Shown here: positions 41,312 to 49,308 of the stretch, one piece after another
How positions within the stretch are numbered: the first letter of the stretch is position 1
Layout of the letters: the number at the start of each line of letters is the position of its first letter
NCBI GenBank assembly: GCA_040386595.1
Contig: JAZKFE010000141.1
Span: forward strand, 1 to 64,000
DNA length: 64,000 bases
Reading direction: 5' to 3'
From: JAKFVC01 sp040386595
Lineage (GTDB): Bacteria > Planctomycetota > Planctomycetia > Planctomycetales > Planctomycetaceae
The notes under the pieces: generated by a model
Databases searched by the model: none
The model's input: the letters and a program-made list of their open reading frames with translations, nothing else
What the model was told of the DNA's origin: nothing
Program-made: the position numbers and the translations under genes

Positions 41312-42318
41312 GCGTGTACCTCGTAGAATTGATGGATTGAGTCGCAAATCTGGTGTACGTCCGACCGCCGCAGGCCGGGAAAGCACGGTAAGCTTAATGT
41401 GCGATTACACCAACGCTCTGCCATCGGCAATGGTCCGGTGGGAACCGACCATGCTGCGTCGAGTTGATGTAAGGCGATCGGATAATGCGCTTTGCATTCG
41501 ATATCCATGGCTTTTAGCCACAGCTGCAGTTCATCCCTGCGATCAGCCATGACGGCCATTGAGTAAACATTGGTTTCAGAAGATTTGTAGGCTAAATGGC
41601 ATCTACTGGAAGGCGCCAAGAGTTCGGTGTACCAGTCTGCAATTTGTTTCCTCTGTTCGATCCGTCGTGTCAGATATGTCAGCTTCGCCGTGAGAATGGC
41701 TGCTTGTAGCTCGTCAATTCTCGATACGATTTGGTGTCGACTCCGAAACTGGTCATCGCGGCCAGCCAGTACGCGAATTGATTCGGCGAGGGACTGGTCA
41801 TTTGTGGTAACCGCACCACAGTCGCCCATCGCTCCGAGAGTTTTGGTCGGATAGAAGGACCAGGCCACTGTCGCATGTTGGGGCGGACGCCAACCATGAG
41901 CCTGCGCCGCGTCGAAAAAGCGGCACTTTTCGGCCTCTTCGATGGATGGGAAAGATCCATAAAGAGGAACGCAGATTGTGGACTGATTCGGCTCGTTGAG
42001 TTTACCAGTGGCTGTCACATCAATTGGCCGTACACGACAGGCAGCGCGGTGCAGGCCTTCGGCCGTGTGCCTGCATGTGATTGCAGGTACTGACATTTCT
42101 TGCAAATCGGCGGCGAGCGCGATGAGAGTGACGGCGTCTGTCCCATTAGCTAAGCCAATACAATATCGCTGTCCACAAAACTCGGCCCAGCGTTCTTCAA
42201 AATCTCGGGTCGCCATTCCGCGCAGATAGATTCCGCTCTCAGTGACGCGTTGCATCGCTCGCTCAAGCTCGGCTTGAATCGGTTCGGGCGTCGACTTGAG
42301 GTTCTGGAACGGAATCAT
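41308..42318 (-). CDS. DegT/DnrJ/EryC1/StrS-type sugar aminotransferase
   Basis: A 336-residue PLP-dependent enzyme. Seen: RYCIGLANGTDAVTL (the family's G-x-x-N/S-G-T-x-A-L cofactor loop), RFFDAAQAHGWRP, and SFYPTKTLGAMGDCGAVTTN with the PLP lysine at about residue 159. C-terminal C-R-T-L-S-L-P-C-F-P follows the family pattern. These enzymes transfer an amino group from glutamate to a keto-sugar nucleotide. It lacks roughly 40 residues relative to the neighbour at 42698. It is coupled with the acyltransferase below it, so the pair should make an N-acylated amino sugar. Confidence 0.88.
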   Translation of the reverse strand: MIPFQNLKSTPEPIQAELERAMQRVTESGIYLRGMATRDFEERWAEFCGQRYCIGLANGTDAVTLIALAADLQEMSVPAITCRHTAEGLHRAACRVRPIDVTATGKLNEPNQSTICVPLYGSFPSIEEAEKCRFFDAAQAHGWRPPQHATVAWSFYPTKTLGAMGDCGAVTTNDQSLAESIRVLAGRDDQFRSRHQIVSRIDELQAAILTAKLTYLTRRIEQRKQIADWYTELLAPSSRCHLAYKSSETNVYSMAVMADRRDELQLWLKAMDIECKAHYPIALHQLDAAWSVPTGPLPMAERWCNRTLSLPCFPGLRRSDVHQICDSIHQFYEVHA

Positions 42319-42697
42319 GGCGAATTCCCTTTCACGTGAATCCGTTACTTGAACTTCTGGACGCCATTCGTACCGCTCTGGCAGTCAAAAATCTTTATGC
42401 CAAGTGGCGAAGTTCTTGTCAGCAAATTTTACGTTGGTTCTAACAATTGTCTATAACAAAGTCTTTGTTATCACGAGTCCAGTAGGTCAGGCTGTGCCTG
42501 ACCTCTTGCTGATCCCCCAGCACAATCAACCACAACCGCATCGAGAGGCACTCCGTCAGAATGCGTTTTTGTGTTTGAATTCCAATCACGTCAGGCACGG
42601 CCTGACCTACTGGACTAGTTTGCTACGCTCACGCCGGTTTAAAAATCTGTGCCACCCACATTTTCGATCAACAACCTGTGCCACCCCGCATCAGTAG
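42319..42697. other. Gene-free stretch with one palindromic element
   Basis: No gene is seen. AGTAGGTCAGGCTGTGCCTG at 42481 and its inverse (CAGGCACGGCCTGACCTACT) near 42596 form an element of about 135 bp (42479-42615). The same arms occur at 53298 and 53811. It separates the two aminotransferase operons. Confidence 0.65.
42479..42615. repeat. TAGGTCAGGC inverted element, copy 1
   Basis: Arms AGTAGGTCAGGCTGTGCCTG and its inverse surround about 95 nt. Copies with related arms and differing centres lie at 53298-53392 and 53811-53930. Confidence 0.75.
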
Positions 42698-43834
42698 TCA
42701 TCGATAAAATGCTCGGACCGTTTCGATCACTCTCGTACATTGATCGGCCGAAAGATGAGGTCCAGCAGGTAGCGATAGGACCTCTTGGTGAAGGCGCTGT
42801 GTGACCGGATACATCGCTCCTGACAATTGCATATTTGCATAAGCAGGCTGCTCATAGGGCGGTACTGGATAATGTACCAACGTGCCAATCCCTTGCCCCT
42901 CAAGATAATTCGCGATCTCATTTCGTTGAGCTGTCCGGATCACGAAAAGATGGTAGGCATGCTCTGCCCAAGATTGCTCAACCGGGAGTTCCAGAGGCAA
43001 TCCGGCGAGCTCTGACTGATAGCGCTGCGCGATCAATCGTCGCCGTTGATTCCACATATCAAGTCCGCGCAGTTTTACACTCAGCACCGCGGCTTGGATT
43101 TCGTCAAGCCGGCTGTTAAATCCTTGAACCTCGCAATAATACCGCTTGGTGGCCCCATAATTGCGAAGTCGGCGTAAATTGCTCGCTAACGTCAGATCAT
43201 TGGTTGTGATCGCCCCGGCATCGCCCAGCGCTCCCAGATTTTTCGTAGGATAAAAACTCCACGCAACGGCATCACCATGGCTGCCGATCTTGCGGCCCTT
43301 GTACGTTGCTCCGTGGGCCTGTGCCGCATCCTCAATAACATATAGATCACGCTTATGAGCGATCGTCAGTATGGATTCGATGTCCGCGGGGTGACCATAA
43401 AAGTGCACGGGCAGAATTGCCTTTGTGCGTGGCGTAATTGCCGCCTCAATGAGCGACGGATCAATATTGTACGTGAACTCATCCGGTTCTACTGGCACTG
43501 GAACGGCGCCCGTATGGCTGACTGCTAGCCATGTTGCAATATATGTATTGGCCGGAACGACCACTTCGTCACCGGGACCAATATTCAGTGCGGAAAGGGA
43601 AAGTTGCAATGCTTCCTGTCCATTCGCGACACCGATGGCATACTTGGATTGAGTATAACTGGCCCATTCCGATTCGAATCGCTCTAGCTCTGGCCCCAGC
43701 ACAAACCAGCCACTGGAGAGCACACGGGCAATTGCCTCATCGATCTCGGATCGCAACTCCTGAACTTGCTCGCTCAGGTCAAGAAATGGAATTCTGTTGT
43801 CGGTGATGCGTTCCATGGGTGACTCAATGGCCAT
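42698..43834 (-). CDS. fdtB: DegT-type sugar aminotransferase, FdtB-like
   Basis: A 378-residue enzyme. Seen: GVANGQEALQLSLSALNIGP, VPANTYIATWLAVSHTGAVP, IEDAAQAHGATYKGRKIGSH, AWSFYPTKNLGALGDAGAIT with PLP Lys198, and a C-terminal VHYPVPPYEQPAY. The full set and the adjoining ketoisomerase make it the 3-aminotransferase of a dTDP-3-amino-3,6-dideoxyhexose pathway, acting on the 3-keto sugar made by the fused FdtA-type domain next door. The start overlaps the end of the 43824 gene by 11 nt. QdtB would be the equivalent enzyme in the Qui3N pathway; the sequence does not decide between them. Confidence 0.82.
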   Translation of the reverse strand: MAIESPMERITDNRIPFLDLSEQVQELRSEIDEAIARVLSSGWFVLGPELERFESEWASYTQSKYAIGVANGQEALQLSLSALNIGPGDEVVVPANTYIATWLAVSHTGAVPVPVEPDEFTYNIDPSLIEAAITPRTKAILPVHFYGHPADIESILTIAHKRDLYVIEDAAQAHGATYKGRKIGSHGDAVAWSFYPTKNLGALGDAGAITTNDLTLASNLRRLRNYGATKRYYCEVQGFNSRLDEIQAAVLSVKLRGLDMWNQRRRLIAQRYQSELAGLPLELPVEQSWAEHAYHLFVIRTAQRNEIANYLEGQGIGTLVHYPVPPYEQPAYANMQLSGAMYPVTQRLHQEVLSLPAGPHLSADQCTRVIETVRAFYR

Positions 43835-44810
43835 TCGTGGATGAGGTTAAACGCAGGAATTCGTCATAATCGCGGATGTACCCCTCGGGGTCATATTCTT
43901 CGGATGCCAAGACGAGGAGTACCGCGTCGTGCGAGTATTTGTACTGAATACCCCACACCATTGGCGGAATATAGATGCCTAAGTCGGGCCTGTTCAAAGT
44001 GACTTCGTCGCGACTTCGGCCGTCGTCGACAACCACCCGACAATCGCCTGCCACGCACATCAGTAGCTGTTCCAATTTGCGATGAGCATGCTCACCACGT
44101 ATATCCTTGCTCGGTACGTCATAAATGAGGAAATACCGTTTGGGCGCAAAAGGGAGATGTGCGCCAATCTCACCGAATGAAAGCGTTCCGCGTAAGTCCT
44201 TAATCGAAGGCATTTGAAATAAGCGTACCGCTGGAACAGAAAGCAACCTGGATTCGCCCGCATGAGATGGCGGGGATTCGCTTGCAGGAGATGGCGGGGA
44301 TTCGCTTGCAGGAGATGGCGGGGCAATCTTACGTCGTCCCGCTCCTGATTCAAGATAGCGTCCAATGCGGGCGGGGTTTCCTCGAACGATTGCATTGGGT
44401 GGAACATCTGCTGTCACGACAGATCCGGCCCCGACCATGGCGTTCATTCCAATCGTAACTCCAGCCAAAATCGTGGCATTGGCCCCAATCGATGCCCCCT
44501 TGCGCACGAGCGTCGGTACGCGGGTCTCGGAATGGACAATACTGCGAGGATACAAGTCATTCGTGAACCCCACACCAGGCCCGATAAAGACATCGTCCTC
44601 GATCGTCACGCCGTTCCAAAGGAACACTCCACACTTAATCGTCACGCGATTGCCGACGATAACTTCATTTTCTATAAACACATGATCGCATATATTACAG
44701 TCCGTCCCTATGACCGCACCTTCACATATATTAACAAACGCCTCGATTCGAGTACCGTCACCAATATTGGTTGACGCAATTAGCGACGTTGGATGCCGAT
44801 ATCCTGCCAC
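43824..44810 (-). CDS. Fused N-acetyltransferase / FdtA-type 3,4-ketoisomerase
   Basis: A 328-residue two-domain protein from a GTG start. N-terminal 160 residues are a hexapeptide acyltransferase (GTRIEAFVNICEGAVIGTDC, VTIKCGVFLWNGVTIEDDVF, GAGSVVTADVPPNAIVRGNP). A linker carries three PPSPASES-type octapeptide units encoded by a 24-nt tandem repeat (44262-44330). The C-terminal 130 residues are a cupin-type isomerase: YFLIYDVPSKDIRGEHAHRK (the H-A-H-R-x-x-x-Q-x-L motif) and LGIYIPPMVWG. It would convert dTDP-4-keto-6-deoxyglucose to the 3-keto sugar and acetylate the amine after the aminotransferase acts. FdtD of Shewanella denitrificans has the same two activities in one chain. Confidence 0.85.
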   Translation of the reverse strand: MAGYRHPTSLIASTNIGDGTRIEAFVNICEGAVIGTDCNICDHVFIENEVIVGNRVTIKCGVFLWNGVTIEDDVFIGPGVGFTNDLYPRSIVHSETRVPTLVRKGASIGANATILAGVTIGMNAMVGAGSVVTADVPPNAIVRGNPARIGRYLESGAGRRKIAPPSPASESPPSPASESPPSHAGESRLLSVPAVRLFQMPSIKDLRGTLSFGEIGAHLPFAPKRYFLIYDVPSKDIRGEHAHRKLEQLLMCVAGDCRVVVDDGRSRDEVTLNRPDLGIYIPPMVWGIQYKYSHDAVLLVLASEEYDPEGYIRDYDEFLRLTSSTNGH

Positions 44811-45050
44811 TTCTGCCCCTTTTTACGTAAAACCAATTGTTATTAGCAACTCAATGAACACAGGCGAGGTACTACCTGAAGCAAAAGATCCTCACGCCGA
44901 AAGAGCAGTTTTGCACAAACCGAAGGGGTGCTGCTCGAAGCTTAACAGTATGTATTGGGGCCGGGCATGGCGGCAGTCACGAACACCCGAAAATAGACCG
45001 GTCCAAGCAGGCGTCGTGCACTAGGAAAATTCACTAGATTTACTCGGACA

Positions 45051-45710
45051 ATGTATATTATGACAATCCCTGAAGGTGAATACAATGCGGTAATAAGTCT
45101 CGGAAGTTACTGCATACCTGCCCAAATGCTTAAACTGGCGGGACTGCGAAAGAGAAGCCACATCTTCGATTGGCTTGTTATCGATCACAACCAACTTTGC
45201 ACGGTCATAAACGACAAGTTTGAAGACTTTGCCCTGAAGCAAAATCTACGGTTGCTGCCGTCTGGTGACGTGCTTGACACACATTCGGGTACCATCTTCA
45301 TGCATCACTTTCGGGGGCACAAAAATGGTGCCCCCTTCCTGGATGATTATGAGCACTACAAGACGACGCTATTGCGCCGCGTACAGGCGTTTAAGGAAAT
45401 TCTCGATTCGTCCGCGCGGGTCCTCTTCATTAGACTCGCCCATCATTCACACCCTCCGGATGATTGCGGCGAAATAGAGAAGTGCGTCTTGAACGCAGCG
45501 CCCAACTTGAATTGCAGTTTCCTCTTCATCAACAATCAGAGTGAGCGATACAGTTCCAGCAGGAGCCAGTCTTTCAAGCACCCTGCGTGGCGGGAGGACT
45601 GGTGGCTACATAGCGACGAGATCTACAACATCTATTGGCGAGAACTTTTTTCCAAAATAGAACTTACGACGCGTGCCCCGCAGGATATCGCGGACACCAC
45701 GACAACCTAG
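45051..45710 (+). CDS. DUF1796 papain-like cysteine peptidase family protein
   Basis: A 219-residue protein that begins AVISLGSYCIPAQMLKLAGL, then KRSHIFDWLVIDHN, followed by MHHFRGHKNGAPFLDDYEH and VLFIRLAHHSHPPDDCGEIE. This is the DUF1796 pattern (S-L-G-x-x-C ... F-D-W) proposed to be papain-like. Cys, His and Asp/Asn candidates are all present. Such proteins occur in polysaccharide and natural-product loci and may act in tailoring. ATG 45051 is used; ATG 45060 is possible. No close operon partner: the neighbouring genes are on the other strand or degraded. Confidence 0.72.
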   Translation: MYIMTIPEGEYNAVISLGSYCIPAQMLKLAGLRKRSHIFDWLVIDHNQLCTVINDKFEDFALKQNLRLLPSGDVLDTHSGTIFMHHFRGHKNGAPFLDDYEHYKTTLLRRVQAFKEILDSSARVLFIRLAHHSHPPDDCGEIEKCVLNAAPNLNCSFLFINNQSERYSSSRSQSFKHPAWREDWWLHSDEIYNIYWRELFSKIELTTRAPQDIADTTTT

Positions 45711-45847
45711 TTGGCTACCGGGTACTTCCGTGGAATGGCTTGCAACGAGAAAATAAATCACTGCGACACTGGATCGCTATCTTGTGATTGTCCAAGTACT
45801 CGCAGTGATTCATCGTCATCAACTTCGCATTACAAGTTCAGAGAATG

Positions 45848-46197
45848 CACAGTTGGAGCCGGAGTAGATTCTTAATGGGATTGTGGGTGATGGGCTTCTA
45901 CGCTCTCGTGGAAGTCCGTCACGTCGACATGTTGTCATCGAAGGTGAGTGTGGCGAGAATGTTACGGGCCTGTCGTCGGACGATGAAGGATTATCGCCAT
46001 TCCAATGAGGACAACTGACGACTCCGCCGGGGACTCGCGCGGCGACGATTGATGATTACGTACGCCAGAACAGAACGAGCCGAAACTATCCGCAGAAGAA
46101 AACAGGAACTCCCCCCGGCTGTCCGATCATGAACGACGCCACGCCTGAACAAGTCGCCCGTGCAAAAGAGGTTCGAGCGATGATAGAAAAAGGTTAA
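45848..46197 (+). pseudogene. Relic of a transposase C-terminus
   Basis: One frame reads RFLMGLWVMGFYALVEVRHV, SVARMLRACRRTMKDYRH and stops near 46017; another frame then reads ATIDDYVRQNRTSRNYPQKK, GTPPGCPI, TPEQVARAKEVRAMIEKG and stops at 46197. Together these match the C-terminal end of IS4-like transposases common in planctomycetes, with a frameshift between them. No terminal repeats are seen. Confidence 0.6.
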
Positions 46198-46264
46198 CGG
46201 CGTAGGGGGCCACTGGCTCTGTCTGTGCCGGTCGTCAAATGGGACTCACTTCGCGGTTCGATCC

Positions 46265-46346
46265 GTGAGCGGCACGGCGCTAGCCGCCGGCTTTTTCAAT
46301 GTTTCTGACGCAGAAGAGCCGGTGGCTAGCGCCATTCCGCTCACAA
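46265..46346 (+). repeat. REP-like inverted pair, copy 3
   Basis: GTGAGCGGCACGGCGCTAGC followed by the inverse arm ending CCGCTCAC. The spacer (TTTTCAATGTTTCTGACGCAGAAGAG type) resembles that of copy 4 in reverse. Confidence 0.85.
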
Positions 46347-46475
46347 ACGGGGTGCCATTTGCCGAGAGCCGATCTGCTGTCTTGAACGGCACCGGCAGAG
46401 CCCGTGGTACTCGAGTATTGAGCCTTGAAGAGGTACGAGACTTGCTTTCGAAGTCATGACATCCCGTTACGATGT

Positions 46476-46928
46476 TTAGTACTTTTCCCGGTAGGCGAGC
46501 GACACGACGACACAGCCGACGCACATTGCCAAGAACGAGATGTTCCAGAGATAGAAGCCGATAAACAGATTGCCGACTAGTGACTTGGGCAGAATCCAGG
46601 GGATGGCTCCGCATGGCAGCAATGGCATCGCAAGAAATGCCGCTTTGTCACGCAGAACAAGGCACAGCAACGGTACCAGCAACATGAGTCCGTTGGCGAA
46701 TGGAAAGACGAGGAATAGAAGGAAGCGAGGTTCCGCGACCCACACCAGAGGATTGAATAGTCCAATTCTAATGGATGCAATAAACGCTTGCCATCCGGTT
46801 AGCGGCGTTCCTGGCGCTGTCCCACCACGTTCAATGACATCTGTGGCGGGAAGAAGAAACGACAGCATGAAGAGCAACCACGCCACCGTAATTATAACGT
46901 ACGCCGACCGTGTGTGTACAGTAGTCAT
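46476..46928 (-). CDS. Small four-helix membrane protein
   Basis: A 150-residue protein, no named family. Four hydrophobic segments: YVIITVAWLLFMLSFLLPAT, LFLVFPFANGLMLLVPLLCL, (A)AFLAMPLLPCGAIPWILP and FIGFYLWNISFLAMCVGCVV. The loop between the first two has a GWQAFIASIRIG segment. Small isolated membrane proteins of this kind occur as immunity proteins beside polymorphic toxins, which fits the surrounding region, but there is no toxin next to it. Confidence 0.6.
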   Translation of the reverse strand: MTTVHTRSAYVIITVAWLLFMLSFLLPATDVIERGGTAPGTPLTGWQAFIASIRIGLFNPLVWVAEPRFLLFLVFPFANGLMLLVPLLCLVLRDKAAFLAMPLLPCGAIPWILPKSLVGNLFIGFYLWNISFLAMCVGCVVVSLAYREKY

Positions 46929-47126
46929 TTTAGCTCGATAGTGAGATGCTTAGGACGAGCGAAAGTTTAGCTGGGAAAAAATATTCCTCAATCGCAAATC
47001 CGGGGTCAATGATTCGCTCCGGATTCTTGAGTCGGGGTAACTGGAGCGAACAAGAGGTCGTAGCTCATTCGATTATCGAATGTCATTCTCCTCGCCAGGC
47101 CACCCCGCGAGAGTACTGCACTGGAA

Positions 47127-47618
47127 TTAGGGGGCAGGGGAGGCGCCAGGAGCGTTCGGTACATCCCTTCCGGAGATGGGGCGAATCGTTGCGAAATCCA
47201 CAGCGATTTGGGCCGATTCTGTGCCAATAAAGAATCCGAAAAATGGTTCGCTGTCGCTGGCTTTCATCTTGCCACCTCCTCGCAGTGCAATTTGCGTCGG
47301 CGATGCCTCATGATCGAGAGGTATTTGCTCGCCATTCACTCTTCTCGCTTCGATGGTCATCGTCCCCTGCAAAACGGCAGCAGATTTGACTTTCAGGACC
47401 CCGGAAGCGGGTATGGAGAACGTCGTGATTCCATGCTTCGCTTCGATTGGTTCACCCAGGGGATCCTCAACGATGATAAACGGTCCTGAGAATCCGTTGG
47501 GGACCAGGAATCTGACTGTGGGATAGCCCATCGGGTTGCAGGACGACAATGCGATGGAGCAAAGCAGGATGCTCACGCATTTTAGTATTCTACTGGATTC
47601 TAAGCCGTTGAGCGTCAT
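47127..47618 (-). CDS. Lipoprotein with a DUF6843-like domain
   Basis: A 163-residue protein from ATG 47618. CVSILLCSIALSSC is a lipobox-type signal (Leu-Ser-Ser-Cys). The mature part begins NPMGYPTVRFLVPNGFSGPF, IIVEDPLGEPIEAKHGITTF, SIPASGVLKVKSA, matching the DUF6843 arrangement (F-x-V-P-x-G-F-x-G-x-[FIV] then I-x-x-S-G). Function unknown; such lipoproteins are often encoded beside RHS toxins. A proline/alanine tail ends the chain. Confidence 0.62.
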   Translation of the reverse strand: MTLNGLESSRILKCVSILLCSIALSSCNPMGYPTVRFLVPNGFSGPFIIVEDPLGEPIEAKHGITTFSIPASGVLKVKSAAVLQGTMTIEARRVNGEQIPLDHEASPTQIALRGGGKMKASDSEPFFGFFIGTESAQIAVDFATIRPISGRDVPNAPGASPAP

Positions 47619-47670
47619 TCCTGCTTCTTTCCTTAACAACCTGGGGGACCCCGCGGTCCCGGGATCCTAT

Positions 47671-47744
47671 GTTCGTAGCCTGACTCTCCGAGTCGGGTTC
47701 TTTTTCCGACGAAGAGGACCCGACTCAGAGAGTCAGGCTACGGG
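47671..47744. repeat. Long hairpin GTAGCCTGACTCTC
   Basis: CGTAGCCTGACTCTCCGAGT and its inverse (ACTCAGAGAGTCAGGCTACG) enclose a 30-nt centre with a second pair (CGGGTTC / GACCCG). A single copy was recognised in the window. It could serve as a terminator between convergent transcripts. Confidence 0.7.
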
Positions 47745-47786
47745 AAAAAGCAATCTGAGTTACCCGGCGAGGCGTTGAATCGAGCT

Positions 47787-48248
47787 CTACTTTGTTGCTT
47801 CATTTATGAGTGACGGCCTTTCCGGAATTCGCTCGAGGCTCGTGACCTTCAATCGATCGCCTTCGCAGCGGGCAGACCAGCCCCCCGGCGCCGTCAGCAA
47901 CCCGCCATGGCGGAACTCATATTGGAGTTTCAGGTGCATCGGTCCTCGAATCCGCAACACAGGACGTGCCGTGGAATCAGCCTCGTTGCCTATAAAATCA
48001 TATGTCCATTCGGCTGGCAGGCTCGTTCCGCTGGCGCGCTCCAAGGCTGCAGTACTTTCGGGCCACGCGGCATTTTTGTAGTAATACAAATAGGTGTCTT
48101 GAATGGTCTTGTCGACTTCGGAGGTTCGACCGAGAAATTGCTGAAAACCTCGCATGGTCGCCCAAAAACTCAGGACATACAGCGTCACTATCGTCAGGCC
48201 GATTGCGGACAGGCACACCTGAGAATAGGTTAATCGCTTGATGCTCAT
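47787..48248 (-). CDS. Membrane-anchored hypothetical protein, paralogue A
   Basis: A 153-residue protein from ATG 48248. One N-terminal transmembrane helix (LSAIGLTIVTLYVLSFWATM) is followed by an exported domain: VDKTIQDTYLYYYKNAAWPE, AEWTYDFIGNEADS, RIRGPMHLKLQYEFRHGGLL, and PGGWSARCEGD. The next gene upstream (48364-48822) encodes the same architecture, so they are tandem paralogues. Not a named family. Small exported partner of a secreted toxin is a reasonable hypothesis given the region. Confidence 0.6.
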   Translation of the reverse strand: MSIKRLTYSQVCLSAIGLTIVTLYVLSFWATMRGFQQFLGRTSEVDKTIQDTYLYYYKNAAWPESTAALERASGTSLPAEWTYDFIGNEADSTARPVLRIRGPMHLKLQYEFRHGGLLTAPGGWSARCEGDRLKVTSLERIPERPSLINEATK

Positions 48249-48363
48249 AATGACACTGATAATGAGGTGATTTCCGGAGATGGGGTGAGAGTTTGCTGAT
48301 GGAATTGCGGGAATACTCAAGCCTCGATGCATTCATCGTCAACCGCAATTTTAGGCCATGATT

Positions 48364-48822
48364 CTACTCGTGACGAGGTATCGCTTCACGAATTGAATGT
48401 CTCATTTCGTCACCTTCGCAACTGACTTTCCAGCCACCCGTCGAGTTGAGATCTGCCTGTTTTCGGAACGTGTATCGAAGCAGCATATGAAGCGGGCCGG
48501 CTAAATATAATTCGGGTGGCGTGTCCGGATCGTTCCCGTGATACATATATTGCCAGTCACCGTTCGGGTGTGTCAACATGGCCTGCTCACGTGGAGTCAA
48601 CGTCTCGGGCCATGCACCCGCGTCATAATAGCTCAAGTAAACCGAGTCAATCAGTGGATCAACCTCCCCGGCCCTGTGGATGAATTCGCCCGGCATTCGG
48701 GCAATCGCGACCCATCGGGCCACCAGTACGCTCGCCATGCTGAGAAACAGAATACTGACTGCGGTGAGTAGCAGCCAGCGCATCCATCTTGCCGGGTAAC
48801 GTCGTTGAACTTCAGCGTGCAT
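48364..48822 (-). CDS. Membrane-anchored hypothetical protein, paralogue B
   Basis: A 152-residue protein from ATG 48822. Basic N-terminus (QRRYPARWMRW), one transmembrane helix (LLLTAVSILFLSMASVLVAR), then VDPLIDSVYLSYYDAGAWPE, DWQYMYHGNDPDTPPELYLA, GPLHMLLRYTFRKQ and TGGWKVSCEGD. Aligns along its length with paralogue A downstream. Divergence is considerable, so the duplication is old. No function known. Confidence 0.6.
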   Translation of the reverse strand: MHAEVQRRYPARWMRWLLLTAVSILFLSMASVLVARWVAIARMPGEFIHRAGEVDPLIDSVYLSYYDAGAWPETLTPREQAMLTHPNGDWQYMYHGNDPDTPPELYLAGPLHMLLRYTFRKQADLNSTGGWKVSCEGDEMRHSIREAIPRHE

Positions 48823-48923
48823 CACGAGACCCCTTAGTACCGCTTCAAGGCTCAATATTCGGGTGCCACTGCCTGTGTCAGTGCTGTTCCGGGCAGCAGA
48901 TCGATGACGGCAAGTGACGCTCA

Positions 48924-49008
48924 GTTTGTGAGCGGAATGGCGCTAGCCACCGGCTCTTCTGTGTCAGAAACATGGAAAATGCCGGCGGCTAGCGCCGTGC
49001 CGCTCACG
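48924..49008 (-). repeat. REP-like inverted pair, copy 4 (opposite orientation)
   Basis: Reads the AATGGCG arm first (TTGTGAGCGGAATGGCGCTA) and the CACGGCG arm second, so it is inverted relative to copies 1-3. Confidence 0.85.
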
Positions 49009-49130
49009 GATCGAATCGCAAAGTGTGCCCCCCATTGACGACCCGGATTGGTAAAGCCAGCGGCACGCAATTCCAAGATGATGCTGTGACAGAGCACTGG
49101 GATCAGTCGATTGCGATGTGCAGGAACCCT

Positions 49131-49308
49131 CTGGAAAATAGGTCGGATTGGCAAATCGTGTCTCCTGTCGACCCCGGTTGCAAAAGCAACTTGGGTCAAC
49201 CGGCGAAAGCCTTCTTTAAAACAGCCCCAGTCGCGTCCCAGGCGACAAATGCCTGTTCTTCAATCGTCTTATTGAATTCCGTTGACATTGCGCACCAGTC
49301 AAGTTGTG
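49131..49308 (-). pseudogene. Element end and a short gene fragment
   Basis: 49131-49205 (CCTCTGGAAAATAGGTCGGA, then the CCTGTCGACCCCGGTTGCAA end) matches 54116-54190 of the CGCGGGGTG element family. Beside it on the - strand a 30-residue frame reads MSTEFNKTIEEQAFVAWDAT and ends VLKKAFAG. It looks like the tail of a small gene cut off at the element. Confidence 0.45.

Larger units (their letters stand above)
45711..46475. other. Gene-poor stretch with a transposase relic and a REP pair
   Basis: Holds the decayed transposase end (45848-46197) and the REP pair at 46265-46346; nothing else is recognised. Confidence 0.6.

Noticed and set aside
44262..44330. A possible CRISPR-like repeat array
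   Set aside because: It is a continuous 24-nt tandem repeat in frame inside a gene, with no spacers. No CRISPR array was seen anywhere in the window.
48921..49199. A frame with SGTALAAG and SAIPLTN words (also near 2265, 40442 and 46265)
   Set aside because: They are translations of the REP-like pairs.
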